A model generated the notes under the pieces. The model saw nothing but the letters and a program-made list of their open reading frames with translations. It searched no databases and was not told the origin of the DNA. Shown piece by piece: positions 34,857 through 43,314 of a DNA stretch of 64,000 nucleotides (its first letter is position 1; each line of letters opens with the position of its first letter). This DNA comes from Actinomadura mexicana. GTDB taxonomy: Bacteria > Actinomycetota > Actinomycetes > Streptosporangiales > Streptosporangiaceae. A program made the position numbers and the translations under genes. Location of the stretch: assembly GCF_900188105.1 (NCBI RefSeq), contig NZ_FZNP01000025.1, positions 20,593 to 84,592 of the forward strand, written 5' to 3'.

Positions 34857-35594
34857 CAGGGCGAACGCCGCCAGGAACCCCACGACCGTGATCAAGCCGG
34901 TGAGCAGGTGGGCGTCCTCGTATGCCTCGGGGATCATCGTGTCGGCGATCATGGTGAGGATGGCGCCGCCGGCCAGCGCGGTGATGCCGGCCAGGACGTC
35001 GGCGGAGGCGTCGCCGAGCACCGTGTAACCCATGACCGCCGCCAGAGCGCTGATCAACGCGATGCCGCCCCACAGCCCGAAGACGTAGCCGCGGGCGCGT
35101 CCCGCCCGGCGCATCCCCGAGGCGCTGGAGAGACCTTCGGGCACGTTGCTGATGAACACCGCGACCACGGTGACCAGGCTGACCGCGCCGCCGCCCAGAA
35201 GGCTCGTGCCGATCACGATGGACTCGGGCACGCCGTCCAGCAGGGCGCCCAGCGCGATCGCGCCGCCCGATCCGGGCTGCTGCTCCTCCGACGGCTGCTG
35301 CCCGCCCGAGCGCTTGCGGTGCCGCGCGCCCCTCCAGGCCAGCACGGCGTTGGCGCCGGCGTAGAGCACCGCACCGGTCACCGCGCCGATCGCCGTCGGG
35401 GCCAGCCCGCCCTTCTCATGCGCCTCGGCGATCAGGTCGAACGACACCGCCGACAGCAGGACACCGCTGCCGAAGGCCATCACGCTCGCCACAATCCGGG
35501 CGGGGACCGGCACGAGGAACCCGACCAGGGCCCCCATCACCAGCGCCGACCCGGCCAACAGGCCCCACCCTCCGGCCTGCAACGCTCCCAGCAC
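34845..35594 (-). CDS. ZIP-family metal transporter
   Basis: A 249-residue membrane protein with about eight helices. The metal-path motifs are ALGALLDGVPESIVIG in helix IV, FISNVPEGLSSASG in helix V and MIADTMIPEAYED near the end. A short hydrophilic loop (RHRKRSGGQQPSEEQQPG) replaces the His-rich loop of many relatives. It imports zinc or another divalent metal. The GTG at 35594 follows GGGAGAGCC. No Zur-type palindrome was noticed nearby. Confidence 0.9.
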   Translation of the reverse strand: MLGALQAGGWGLLAGSALVMGALVGFLVPVPARIVASVMAFGSGVLLSAVSFDLIAEAHEKGGLAPTAIGAVTGAVLYAGANAVLAWRGARHRKRSGGQQPSEEQQPGSGGAIALGALLDGVPESIVIGTSLLGGGAVSLVTVVAVFISNVPEGLSSASGMRRAGRARGYVFGLWGGIALISALAAVMGYTVLGDASADVLAGITALAGGAILTMIADTMIPEAYEDAHLLTGLITVVGFLAAFALSHA

Positions 35595-35730
35595 GGCTCT
35601 CCCTTCCGACCACGACCCTCAGGCGGACGCCGCCCGTGAACGCCGTCCAACGCGCCGCTGTGGCTACCCGCCGGGCTCGCCCGAAACGTTCCGGAGCTCA
35701 GACCCGTTTGACGGCGCCGGCCTGGGCAGG

Positions 35731-36207
35731 TCACCCGTAGGCGTATTCGTCGACGTCCAGTTCGGCTCCTGCCCTCCGGAGGAACTCCAGCGTCCGCGCG
35801 TCCAGGTGCCAGCCCAGCATCTGGTGCTGACCGGCGAGCTTCTCCAGGCCCTCGACGGGGCTGGTCAGGTCTTCCTCCTCGCCCTGCGGGCCCTCGAACA
35901 CCCGGACCACCTGCAGCGTGCCGGCGTGGATCCCTGCGTCCGCGCGGTCGAGCTCTGCGACCAGGGCGCCGATGGTCCCGGCGTGCTCGAACAGCCTGTC
36001 CACGATCCGGGTGATCTGCTCGTCCACGGTGAGGTGCGGCTTCCGGCAGACGACCCGCCAGACGTGCCTGGCCGGACGGGGCGGGTGCGCGTCGCGGCTG
36101 CCGCGCACGACCGTCTCGTCCGGATCGATGCCCAACCGCGCCGTGATCTCGTCCGCTGACATCTGCCTCGATCTCACGGCGAAGTAGGCGTACTGGGAGA
36201 TCCGCAC
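35731..36207 (-). CDS. DUF4279-family protein
   Basis: A 158-residue protein with the DUF4279 arrangement: a strand with SQYAYFAVRSRQMSADEITA, then RLGIDPDETVVRG, a tryptophan strand HVWRVVCRK and a long helix VDEQITRIVDRLFEHAGTI. The family is common in bacteria, sometimes next to toxin-immunity genes, but has no defined function. The GTG at 36207 gives the expected N-terminus. It lies 136 bp upstream of the ZIP gene on the same strand. Confidence 0.8.
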   Translation of the reverse strand: MRISQYAYFAVRSRQMSADEITARLGIDPDETVVRGSRDAHPPRPARHVWRVVCRKPHLTVDEQITRIVDRLFEHAGTIGALVAELDRADAGIHAGTLQVVRVFEGPQGEEEDLTSPVEGLEKLAGQHQMLGWHLDARTLEFLRRAGAELDVDEYAYG

Positions 36208-36426
36208 GCGGGTACCCTAGCCGCTGCGACGGCCCTGCTCGTCCGGGACGAGGGCGGACCGCCGCGAATCCCTCCAAACCGCGGGCGAAGAGGGTGAAGG
36301 CCTCCTCGGCGGCTGTGATCACCTGGGGGCCGTAGTCCGACGGTGAGCCGCCGTCCAGCGCGGCGCGGCGGAACGCGCTGACGGCGGCGCGGGAACAGGG
36401 CCCGGCGCGCTAGTAGGGTCGGCCGC

Positions 36427-37110
36427 ATGCCCGCTCGTACCCCCGCCTCCCCGGTGAGAGAACCCAAGCCGCCGCAGATCCCCCGCAGGCTCACGCCTGC
36501 CGGGAAGGTCGAGCGGCACATCCGGCACGACGGGAAGTACCTGTCGCTGGAGTACGGCGCCGACAGCCTGTCCATGGACGACCCGGACGGCGTCGAGGAC
36601 GTCGAGTTCGAGCGCTGCCGGTTCACCCGGACTGCCTTCTCCGGGCTGGTCCTGCACCGGGCCGGGTTCGCGGACTGCGCGTTCGGCGACGCGGACCTGG
36701 CGAACCTGCGGGCGTTCAACTCGCGGATGTTCAACGTGCAGATCATGAACGCGCGGATGACGGGGATGCAGCTCGCCGAGAGCGGGCTGCGGGACGCGCT
36801 GTTCGAGGGATGCCGCGCCGACCTCACCGGCTTCAGGTTCGCGCACCTGCGTGACGTGGTGTTCCGCGACTGCAACCTGACCGAGGCGACGTTCCAGTCC
36901 GTCGAGATGACCGGCGTCCGCTTCGAGAACTGCCGGCTCGGCGGCGCCCAGTTCTCCGGGGCCAGGATGCAGGCGGTCCGGTTCCGCGGCTGCGACCTGC
37001 GCGGCGTCGCCGGCCTCGACTCCTTCCAGGGCGCGATCGTCGCGAGCGCCGACGCGATGGGCCTCCTGGACGCGTTCGCCGCGGAACTCGGCATCACCAT
37101 CGAAGACTGA
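36427..37110 (+). CDS. pentapeptide-repeat protein
   Basis: A 227-residue protein with about 20 five-residue repeats of the A(D/N)LxX type, for instance GLVLHRAGFADCAFGDADL and NCRLGGAQFSGARMQAVRF, forming a right-handed beta-helix. The first 50 residues are not repeats. Pentapeptide proteins of actinobacteria include gyrase-protecting MfpA/Qnr types and many of unknown role; there is no clear sign of the dimeric DNA-mimic tail here. A terminator-like hairpin follows the stop. Confidence 0.85.
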   Translation: MPARTPASPVREPKPPQIPRRLTPAGKVERHIRHDGKYLSLEYGADSLSMDDPDGVEDVEFERCRFTRTAFSGLVLHRAGFADCAFGDADLANLRAFNSRMFNVQIMNARMTGMQLAESGLRDALFEGCRADLTGFRFAHLRDVVFRDCNLTEATFQSVEMTGVRFENCRLGGAQFSGARMQAVRFRGCDLRGVAGLDSFQGAIVASADAMGLLDAFAAELGITIED

Positions 37111-37140
37111 CCGCCCCGCCGGAAGGTCCCCGGCGGGCGG
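37111..37140 (+). terminator. hairpin after the pentapeptide gene
   Basis: CCGCCCCGCCGG and CCGGCGGGCGG pair with one bulged C around a 7-base loop directly after the stop codon at 37110. It is a typical strong actinomycete terminator without a U tract. Confidence 0.65.
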
Positions 37141-37203
37141 ATCGGCGCGACCTCGGTGCGTCGCACGAGCTCCACGGGGAAGACACCTCCCAGGGGGAGC
37201 GTC

Positions 37204-37593
37204 ATGGGTTACGCGATCAGCGTCCGGCTGCACCGGCCGTACGGAGAGACCGTCGAGCAGGTGCGCGCGGTCCTGAAGGACCAGGGCTTCGGCGTGCTGA
37301 CCGAGATCGACGTGCGGGCCACCCTGCGCGAGAAGCTGGGCGAGACGATGGAGGACTACCTCATCCTGGGAGCCTGCAACCCGCGGCTCGCGCACCGGGC
37401 ACTCGGCGTCGACCTGCGGATCGGGCTGCTGCTGCCCTGCAACGTCGTGGTCCGCGCCGACGGGGACGACACCGTCGTGGAGGCTCTGGACCCGCAGGTC
37501 ATGGTGTCGGTCAGCGACCGTCCCGACCTGGGGCCGGTCGCCGACGAGGCGGCGGAGCGGCTCGCCGCCGCGTTGAGGCGGCTGGACTCCTGA
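37204..37593 (+). CDS. DUF302-family protein
   Basis: A 129-residue DUF302 protein: VRLHRPYGETVEQVRAVLKD then GFGVLTEIDVRATLREKL, followed by YLILGACNPRLAHRAL with the conserved cysteine and the LLLPCNVVVR strand. The conserved cysteines suggest metal, haem or thiol chemistry, but no function is established. GGGGGAG precedes the ATG at 37204. It stands alone between a terminator and the convergent cupin gene. Confidence 0.88.
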   Translation: MGYAISVRLHRPYGETVEQVRAVLKDQGFGVLTEIDVRATLREKLGETMEDYLILGACNPRLAHRALGVDLRIGLLLPCNVVVRADGDDTVVEALDPQVMVSVSDRPDLGPVADEAAERLAAALRRLDS

Positions 37594-37607
37594 GCCCGGC
37601 ACCGCCC

Positions 37608-38351
37608 TCATCGGCCGGGGAACTCGATCTGCGCGGCCTCGTCGGCGGCGAGCAGGAAGTACCCGAGGAACGTCACGCCGTCCTCCTCGGCGTCGAAGCG
37701 CGCGATGCGGGCGCCCTCGGGCTCGTGGAACACGTCCCCGGGGCCGAGGACGGCCGCCGCTTCACCTTCGATCTGGTAGACGGCCGAACCGGTCTCGATG
37801 CTGCCGAACACCGGTCCGTTGTGCACGTGCAATCCGGCTGCTCGACGGGGCGCGATGGTGATGCGGCGGACCTCGACCCGGTGCGTGCTGCGGGGTGGCG
37901 ACAGCGGCTGGTCGAGCAGCACCGTGCGGGTGACCTGCGGGACGTCCTCCGCACGGCCACCGTGGTACTCCCGGTCGCTGACCGGCTCCCCCGCCTCGGC
38001 GGAAGAACCGTCGTCCGGCATCGACTCGATGGCCAGATGCGTCATGGGGCGGTCGGCGGCAGCACCGTGCCAGTGCCACTCGCCGGGCGCGATGTGCACG
38101 ATGTCGCCGGCCCGGATCGTCTCGACCGGCCCGCCACGGCGCTGCACACGCCCGGTGCCCTCGGTGACGACGAGCACCTGTCCGAGCGGATGCCGGTGCC
38201 ATACGGTGCGGCTCCCGGGGGCGAAGCGGACACAGTCGCCCTGTGTCCGCGCCCCTCCCCCGGGTACGGCCACCGGCGCGATCCAGGCGTCACCGGTGAA
38301 CCATGCAGACGGGGCGGCGATGCCTCTCACAGGTCCAGGGGTTATCTGCAT
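37608..38351 (-). CDS. double-cupin protein
   Basis: A 247-residue protein made of two cupin barrels. The first contains WHRHPLGQVLVVTEGTG and GDIVHIAPGEWHWHG, giving the usual His-His-Glu/Gln-His metal set. The second has LHVHNGPVFGSIETGSAVYQ and GDVFHEPEGARIARFD with fewer ligands. The first half resembles carboxymuconolactone-linked cupins, the second quercetinase-like ones. It lies 15 bp after a TetR gene and is probably co-transcribed with it. A detoxifying or dioxygenase-like role is possible. Confidence 0.85.
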   Translation of the reverse strand: MQITPGPVRGIAAPSAWFTGDAWIAPVAVPGGGARTQGDCVRFAPGSRTVWHRHPLGQVLVVTEGTGRVQRRGGPVETIRAGDIVHIAPGEWHWHGAAADRPMTHLAIESMPDDGSSAEAGEPVSDREYHGGRAEDVPQVTRTVLLDQPLSPPRSTHRVEVRRITIAPRRAAGLHVHNGPVFGSIETGSAVYQIEGEAAAVLGPGDVFHEPEGARIARFDAEEDGVTFLGYFLLAADEAAQIEFPGR

Positions 38352-38366
38352 GCCGTTTCTCCGAAG

Positions 38367-38933
38367 TCAGCGGACGGTGCGCGCGTCGAGCAGCGCGAGG
38401 ATTCCTTCGACCGCCTGGTCGAAGGGCTCCGGGGAGTCGGCGGCGCGGGCGAGGACGTAGCCGCCCTGAAGCGTGGCGACGATCGCGGCCGCCGTGGACG
38501 AGGGGTCCACCGAGGACTCCAGTTCTCCGCGATCCACCCCTTCCCGCACCACCGCCGCGAGTCGGGCGCGCAGCCAGGCGAAGGTCTCCTCGACGGGTTC
38601 GCGCAGTGTGGGCGTGGCGATGACGTCGGGGTCCTGAGTCAGCCGACCGATCGGGCAGCCCCGCAGGACGTCCCGCTCCCGGTGCAGGTAAGAGGCGATG
38701 CGCTCGACGGCCGCGCCCGGTCCGGACAGCTGCGCGTCGATGGCGGCCCGCATCTCCTCGGCCGTGCGGTCGATGGCCGCGCGAGCGAGTTCCTCCTTGC
38801 CCGCGAAGTGGTGGTACATGCTTCCCTGGCCGGCCTCGGCCCGCTGCTGGATCGTCTTAGGGCTGGTCCCCACGTACCCGCGCTCCCACAGCAGCTCCCG
38901 AGCACTCTCCACCAACCGCTCTCTCGCACTCAC
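38367..38933 (-). CDS. TetR/AcrR-family regulator
   Basis: A 188-residue TetR protein. The DNA-binding domain is SARERLVESARELLWERGY then GTSPKTIQQRAEAGQGSMYH. The C-terminal part contains DRTAEEMRAAIDAQLSG and a CPIGRLTQD stretch similar to TetR_C domains of LmrA/YxaF relatives. The GTG at 38933 leaves the palindrome 38942-38961 upstream; an ATG at 38948 inside the palindrome is the alternative. It is the first gene of a TetR-cupin operon and probably autoregulated. Confidence 0.88.
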   Translation of the reverse strand: MSARERLVESARELLWERGYVGTSPKTIQQRAEAGQGSMYHHFAGKEELARAAIDRTAEEMRAAIDAQLSGPGAAVERIASYLHRERDVLRGCPIGRLTQDPDVIATPTLREPVEETFAWLRARLAAVVREGVDRGELESSVDPSSTAAAIVATLQGGYVLARAADSPEPFDQAVEGILALLDARTVR

Positions 38934-38941
38934 CCAACCAG

Positions 38942-38961
38942 TGTACATACCAATAGGTACA
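38942..38961. promoter_or_regulatory. operator of the TetR-cupin operon
   Basis: TGTACATACCAATAGGTACA is an inverted repeat (TGTAC/GTACA outer, TACC/GGTA inner) placed 9-28 bp upstream of the TetR start. Its AT-rich core in GC-rich DNA supports a real protein-binding site. Confidence 0.6.
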
Positions 38962-38986
38962 GCCGTGACGGTCGTCGTCGCCGCGC

Positions 38987-39172
38987 TCAGCGCGGGCGCC
39001 GCGGCGGGCACACCGACATCACGGCGACCGGGAGGCCTCGGCCGGCGGGAGGCCGGGGGGCCTCCCAGGTCTCCGGGTCGTTCGCGTGCTCCGCGAGCAA
39101 GAGAACGGCGCTGTCGCTCCCGGCGACCCGCGTCGTGGCCGACTGCTTCAGGCGGGCGTAAGCGTCTCTCAT
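38987..39172 (-). pseudogene. possible N-terminal remnant of an actinobacterial orphan gene
   Basis: An ATG at 39172 starts YARLKQSATTRVAGSDSAVL followed by LLAEHANDPETWEAP. This matches in pattern the N-terminal cap found in many actinobacterial proteins of unknown role, where an arginine- or glycine-rich membrane part normally follows. Here the frame turns into low-complexity sequence after about 40 residues and stops. It may be the broken end of such a gene. Confidence is low because I rely on remembered patterns. Confidence 0.3.
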
Positions 39173-39229
39173 CGCCCGGGCGGACCGGCCCCAGCGGTCG
39201 CGGGGCGCTTCTTCGGGGGCGCATCGGCG

Positions 39230-39607
39230 TCATCCCGTGAAGTGGGCGCCGCGTTGGCCGGACACGATGTCTGCGGCCAGCGGCCTCAGAACGGCGGCGA
39301 TCTCGGCGATCGTCGCCGCTGGGACGCCCGCCGCGGCCAGCGAGGCCGTCAGGTGCTCGGCGACGCGGTCGAAGTGGGCGCGCTCGATCCCGAGGCCGAG
39401 GTGGACGTCCTTCATCGAGCCGCCCTGGTAGACCGCCGGGCCGCCGAGCGCCTGCGCGAAGAACTCGACCTGGCGGCCTTTCAGCTTGTTCAGCCGCGTG
39501 CCGACGAAGAAGGCGCTCAGTGCGTCGTCGGCGAGGATCCGCTCGTAGAGGCCGTCCACCACCGCCGCCAGGGCCTCTTCGCCGCCGATCGACTCGTAGA
39601 TGCTCAT
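39230..39607 (-). CDS. group I truncated haemoglobin (trHbN-like)
   Basis: A 125-residue 2-on-2 globin very close in pattern to Mycobacterium GlbN. The key haem-pocket residues are present: Tyr21 (B10) in GLYERILADD, Gln46 (E11) in LKGRQVEFF and the proximal His69 in MKDVHLGLGIERAHF. TyrB10/GlnE11 stabilise bound oxygen, and trHbN proteins turn nitric oxide into nitrate. The ATG at 39607 follows GAGGGGGACGAA. It is divergent from an MFS pump with an operator-like 19-mer between them, and a decayed flavohaemoglobin locus lies 2.5 kb away, so this may be the remaining NO-detoxifying globin in the region. Confidence 0.92.
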   Translation of the reverse strand: MSIYESIGGEEALAAVVDGLYERILADDALSAFFVGTRLNKLKGRQVEFFAQALGGPAVYQGGSMKDVHLGLGIERAHFDRVAEHLTASLAAAGVPAATIAEIAAVLRPLAADIVSGQRGAHFTG

Positions 39608-39669
39608 TTCGTCCCCCTCGGGTCGAGTGACAAGAACACCCCCGTCTCCGCGCGACAACCCTAGACGCT

Positions 39670-39688
39670 TATTGGCGCTCCGCCAATA
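39670..39688. promoter_or_regulatory. operator-like repeat between trHb and MFS genes
   Basis: TATTGGCGCTCCGCCAATA has 8-bp perfect arms around CTC. It is the same 19-mer frame as the site before lcp at 20959-20977 (16 of 19 positions identical). It lies 63 bp before the haemoglobin start and 109 bp before the MFS start. A common TetR-like regulator is inferred. Confidence 0.65.
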
Positions 39689-39796
39689 GTCGCCTTCTCT
39701 CGATGGCCACTATGACGTCGTGAACCCGCCAGACCTGCGCTGGCGACCCCTGTTGAGTGGACGAGCCCGACCACTGCTTCTCCCAGGACGGAATCG

Positions 39797-40981
39797 ATGT
39801 CCTCAGTGACCACTTCGGCCGAGACATCGGCCACGTCTTCGCCGTCGGCGGCGACCAACTGGCCGGCGGTCCTCTCGGTGATGATGGGGATCTTCGCGAT
39901 CGTCACCACCGAGATCCTGCCGATCGGGCTGCTGACGTCCATCGGCTCCAGCTTCACCGTCTCCGACGGGACGGCCGGGCTGATGATGACCATGCCCGGA
40001 TACCTGGCGGCGGCCGCCGCGCCCACGGTCACCGTCGCGACGGCCCGGATCGACCGGCGGCTCATGCTGTGCGCCTGCATGTTCCTGCTGGCGTCGGCGA
40101 ACTTCATCGCCGCCGCCGCCCCGGCGTACTGGGCGATGCTCGTCTCACGCGTCCTCGTCGGAGCGGTCATCGGCGGCTTCTGGTCGATCGGCGCGGGCCT
40201 GGCCGGCCGGCTGGTCCCGGCGCACTCGACGCGCCGGGCGACGGCGGTCATCTTCTCGGCCGTCCCGCTGGGATCGGTTCTCGGCGTGCCGCTGGGGACG
40301 CTGATCGGGGATCTCGCGGGGTGGCGGACCAGTTTCGCGGTGATGGGCCTGCTGTCGGTGGCGGTGCTCATCGCGCTCGCGGTGCTGCTCCCCCCGCTGC
40401 CCGCCGAGCGGGTCACCCGCCTGACCGCGCTCCGCGGCATGATGCGGAGCCTCGACACTCGGTACGCGCTCCTGGTGACCGTCCTGGTCGTCCTCGCGCA
40501 CTTCGGCACCTACACCTACGTGACGCCCTTCCTTGAACGGGTGACGCACGTGTCCCCAGGGATGATCACGGTGTTCCTGCTGACCTACGGCGTGGCGGGC
40601 GTCCTGGGCAACTTTCTCGCGGGCACGGCTCTGGCCCGCCATCCGCACGCCACCTTCGGCGTGGCCGGAGGTCTGATCGCCTTCGCCGCCCTGGCGCTTC
40701 CTCTCGCGGGGCGATGGGATCTGGGCGCCATCGCCTTGCTCGTCCTGTGGGGCGCCGGCTACGGCGCTGTTCCAGTCTGCTCGCAGACCTGGTTCGCCAG
40801 AGCGGCCCCGCACTCCCCGGAGGCGGCCTCCGTACTGTTCACGGCCTCGTTCCAGGCGACGCTGTCGACCGGCGCCCTGCTCGGCGGAGTCATCATGGAC
40901 CGCACGTCCCCGTCGACGATCATGATGCTCGGCGGAGCCGCCGCGGTCGTCATGGTCATGACCGTGGTCAGCAGGGCCTGA
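39797..40981 (+). CDS. MFS efflux transporter (DHA1 type)
   Basis: A 394-residue, 12-helix permease. After a Ser/Thr-rich N-terminus it has GIFAIVTTEILPIGLLTSIG, the typical DHA1 helix 1 of AraJ/sugar or purine efflux relatives, and RVLVGAVIGGFWSIGAGLAG in helix 4. It probably exports a drug or metabolite by proton antiport. It is divergent from the truncated haemoglobin, and the 19-mer repeat between them suggests joint control. Confidence 0.9.
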   Translation: MSSVTTSAETSATSSPSAATNWPAVLSVMMGIFAIVTTEILPIGLLTSIGSSFTVSDGTAGLMMTMPGYLAAAAAPTVTVATARIDRRLMLCACMFLLASANFIAAAAPAYWAMLVSRVLVGAVIGGFWSIGAGLAGRLVPAHSTRRATAVIFSAVPLGSVLGVPLGTLIGDLAGWRTSFAVMGLLSVAVLIALAVLLPPLPAERVTRLTALRGMMRSLDTRYALLVTVLVVLAHFGTYTYVTPFLERVTHVSPGMITVFLLTYGVAGVLGNFLAGTALARHPHATFGVAGGLIAFAALALPLAGRWDLGAIALLVLWGAGYGAVPVCSQTWFARAAPHSPEAASVLFTASFQATLSTGALLGGVIMDRTSPSTIMMLGGAAAVVMVMTVVSRA

Positions 40982-41199
40982 GCGATCGGCTCAGGTCGGC
41001 GGGACCGGGGTGTCGCCGGTCAGTCAGCGATGGAGGGCGGAGAGAGGGACGCCGGCCCGCAGGCGGCGACCCGGCCAATGATCAGGGGTCGGGCAGGTCG
41101 GGTTCCGGGACGGCCGCCAAGTCGCCGGCATGCTCAGATACCGGAGCGACGACTCCGCGACCGGGTGCTGCGCAGCGTCCAGCGTCGACGCGGCGGGAG

Positions 41200-41290
41200 G
41201 TCGCGGCGATCCGGGCGCGGTGCTGCGCGTGGAGGACGACGGGACCGGAATTCCCGAGAGTGGGCGGCACGATCTGCCGGGGCGCTCATC
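41200..41290 (+). pseudogene. histidine-kinase ATPase-domain remnant
   Basis: A short stretch reads AVLRVEDDGTGIPESGRHDL, which is the G1-type box (DxGxGIP) of sensor histidine kinases with flanking residues. Neither the N box nor the following F and G2 boxes are recognisable and the frame has no kinase context. The 417-bp gap between the MFS gene and the small beta protein otherwise holds no gene. It is interpreted as a kinase fragment. Confidence 0.4.
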
Positions 41291-41311
41291 TGTCTCGGGA
41301 GGCATCGGGAA

Positions 41312-41341
41312 AAGGGGTTCCAACCATGACCGGAACCCCTT
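41312..41341. terminator. hairpin terminator
   Basis: AAGGGGTTCC and GGAACCCCTT are perfectly complementary with a 10-base loop, extended by GGG/CCC outside. It lies 58 bp past the stop of the small gene at 41399 (minus strand) and may terminate it. Confidence 0.6.
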
Positions 41342-41398
41342 CCCAGAGAATGCGCGCCGGCACTGCGGCCGGTACACAGGATCTGACGCGGAGTCGGA

Positions 41399-41710
41399 TC
41401 AGGTCTCCCAGATGTAGCTGACCCGGACTCGCAGGTTGGTGTTCCATTCGATGTTCGCCCAGACCTGCACGCCCCCCTGGTACGGCCGGACGTTGTGGAT
41501 GGTCATCCGGGCCGATCCGATGAAGGGGACGCCGGCGTTGTCGATCTCGACGATGGAGGCGACGACGCGCGTGCCGGCGGTGAACACGTTCGAGGTGGCG
41601 TTGAGGATCACCTGGCCGTGCGCGACGAAGATCGCGGTGCCGGTGAAGACGGCGTCGGCGGAGCGCTCGGACGGGGACTCGACGCTCGACTGGATCATTT
41701 GGAGGTCCAT
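41399..41710 (-). CDS. small all-beta orphan protein
   Basis: A 103-residue protein with no signal peptide. After an N-terminal polar segment (QMIQSSVESPSERSADA) alternate hydrophobic residues form about seven strands (VFTGTAIFVAHGQVILNAT, ARMTIHNVRPYQGGVQVWA, LRVRVSYIWET). This suggests a beta-sandwich or barrel, as in small lectin-like or jelly-roll proteins. The ATG at 41710 is preceded by AAAGGAAGGG. It is monocistronic. Function is not recognised. Confidence 0.65.
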   Translation of the reverse strand: MDLQMIQSSVESPSERSADAVFTGTAIFVAHGQVILNATSNVFTAGTRVVASIVEIDNAGVPFIGSARMTIHNVRPYQGGVQVWANIEWNTNLRVRVSYIWET

Positions 41711-42122
41711 GAGGCCCTTCCTTTCGGAGTGTAGGCACATTGTGCGCCCACTCCGCTACTCACGGTTATTCCTTCCAGGTCACAGTGCACTCGCGCCATC
41801 CAACGGAGCGGGCGAGCGAGGTGTGCGAGAAAGGCGCGTGAGCTGTTCGGAAAAGGATTTCCTCAACGGGCAGCCGGTGCTCCAGTGGCATGAGTTTCCG
41901 GTGTGGCAGTCGTTCCTGCCTTTACGGCCGGTGGTCACGGATTGCCGCGGCCGGCGTTCAGCGCGGAGCCGATGCAGAGTTCGTGGGGCGGGTGAGGCTG
42001 CTCCCTCTTCATCGCCTCCACCTCGACGACGGGGTCGCCGGTGACCACGCGTTCGGCGAGCAGGCGGGCCGGGTGGTGGGCCTGCGTCATTGGCACAGGG
42101 CGGGAGCGGACTCTTCGGAGGT
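41711..42122. other. intergenic region, no supported gene
   Basis: About 410 bp between the beta-protein gene and the hmp remnant. The first 200 bp have lower GC and probably carry the promoter for the minus-strand beta protein. A 52-codon minus frame (41935-42090) shows no family resemblance. No clear signals otherwise. Confidence 0.4.
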
Positions 42123-42853
42123 TCAGCCGCTCGTGGTCCACAGGTCTGGGCCGAAGACCTCGTGGTGAACGCGTTCGTCCGAGACCCCGGCGTCGGCGAG
42201 TCCACGCCGGATCTCGCGCATGAACGGGATCGGCCCGCACATGAAGACGCGGGCCTTGCGCGGCAGCGGCAGGCGGGTGACGTCGATCCGGCCGGGGCGG
42301 GCGTCCCGGTCCTCGTCCCCGCCGGTGTCCTCGTGCCAGGTCAGCTGCTGGAAGTCGGCCATCCTCGCGCCCGCCTCGGCGATCTGCCGCCGCAGCGCGT
42401 GGGTGCGGGCGCTCCGGTCGGCGTGCACGGCTAGGACTTGGCGGCCCGGCTGCTCGGCCGCCAGGTGGTCGATCATCGCGGCGACCGGGGTGATGCCGAT
42501 CCCCGCACTGATCAGGACGAGGGGGTCGCCGTCGTCCTCCATCACCACGTCGCCGAACGGCGGGACATCTCCACGACGTCGCCGACGGCGACGTTCTCGA
42601 ACAGGAACGTCGAGACGGCGCCGTCGGGGGCGGTGGCGCCGCCCCGCACGCGCCGCAGTGTGATCTGGACGGTGTCCCCGGTCGTCCGCGAGAGCGTGTA
42701 CTGGCGGGGCTGGCGCAACCCGTCCGGCAGCGTGACCGCGACGGAGACGTACTGGCCCGGCCGGTGCGCGGACACCGTGCCTCCGTCGGCGTGGGCGAGG
42801 ACGAGGGAGACGGTGTCCTCGGCCTCGTCCCGCCGCTCGGTGACGCGCCACGG
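42123..42853 (-). pseudogene. flavohaemoglobin reductase-domain remnant (globin domain missing)
   Basis: The minus strand encodes RPWRVTERRDEAEDTVSLVL, HRPGQYVSVAVTLPDG, QPRQYTLSRTTGDTVQITLR and then, after losing one base near 42565, PLVLISAGIGITPVAAMIDH, FMCGPIPFMREIR and HHEVFGPDLWTTSG. These are in order the FAD- and NAD-binding motifs of Hmp flavohaemoglobins. The N-terminal globin domain is absent: upstream sequence switches directly into an Rrf2 regulator. It is a double-broken hmp gene, with a 5' deletion and a frameshift. Confidence 0.8.
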
Positions 42854-43257
42854 CCGGGACGGAGCAGGACCGGTCCGGTCGGATCGGCCACCAGCTCACG
42901 CAGTCGCACCTGGTTCAGCGAAGCCAGGAAGGCCTCCTGCGCCTCCCGCAGCGCCCCGCGCAGGCGGCAGCCGCCGCGCAGCGGGCAGGGCGGGCTTTCG
43001 CATTCGACCGCTTCGCCGGGTCCTTCCAGCACCCGGACGATCTCGCCGACCGGGAGGTCGGTCACCCCGCCGGCGAGGACGACGCCGCCACCGCGGCCGC
43101 GGGTCGTACTGACGAACCCGTCCCTGCGGAGCCGCTGGACGATCTTCGCCATGTGCTGCGGCGCGACTGCGGCGGTACCGCGGGTGAGCGTCCCCACAGT
43201 CACCGACGAAGCCGCCCCGGCTGTTTTCGGCCGGACCTGGGAGGCGGATTCGGGCAT
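42854..43257 (-). pseudogene. NsrR/Rrf2-family regulator remnant
   Basis: The frame contains PQHMAKIVQRLRRDGFVSTT, then RGRGGGVVLAGG and VGEIVRVLEGPGEAVECESP with cysteines in CESPPCPLRGGCRL. This is the [2Fe-2S/4Fe-4S] cluster region of NsrR-type nitric-oxide sensors. The first 30 or so residues expected before PQHMAKIV (including MRLTxxTDYALR) are not present, and the end runs without a stop into the hmp remnant. NsrR normally represses hmp, so the two were one NO-response unit. Confidence 0.7.
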
Positions 43258-43314
43258 CCGGAGCCGGGTAGGAGATCGGCGCGAGAGTCACGACGGGGGA
43301 AATCGTGAATCAGG

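Noticed and set aside
36232..36412. Minus-strand stretch reading ITAAEEAFTLFARGLEGF, possibly the end of a TetR protein
   Set aside because: The match is too short and generic; no DNA-binding part or matching frame upstream.
41935..42090. 52-codon minus frame with Met start between the hmp remnant and the beta-protein gene
   Set aside because: No family resemblance, no ribosome site, and the frame is continuous with antisense of the hmp/nsrR remnants.
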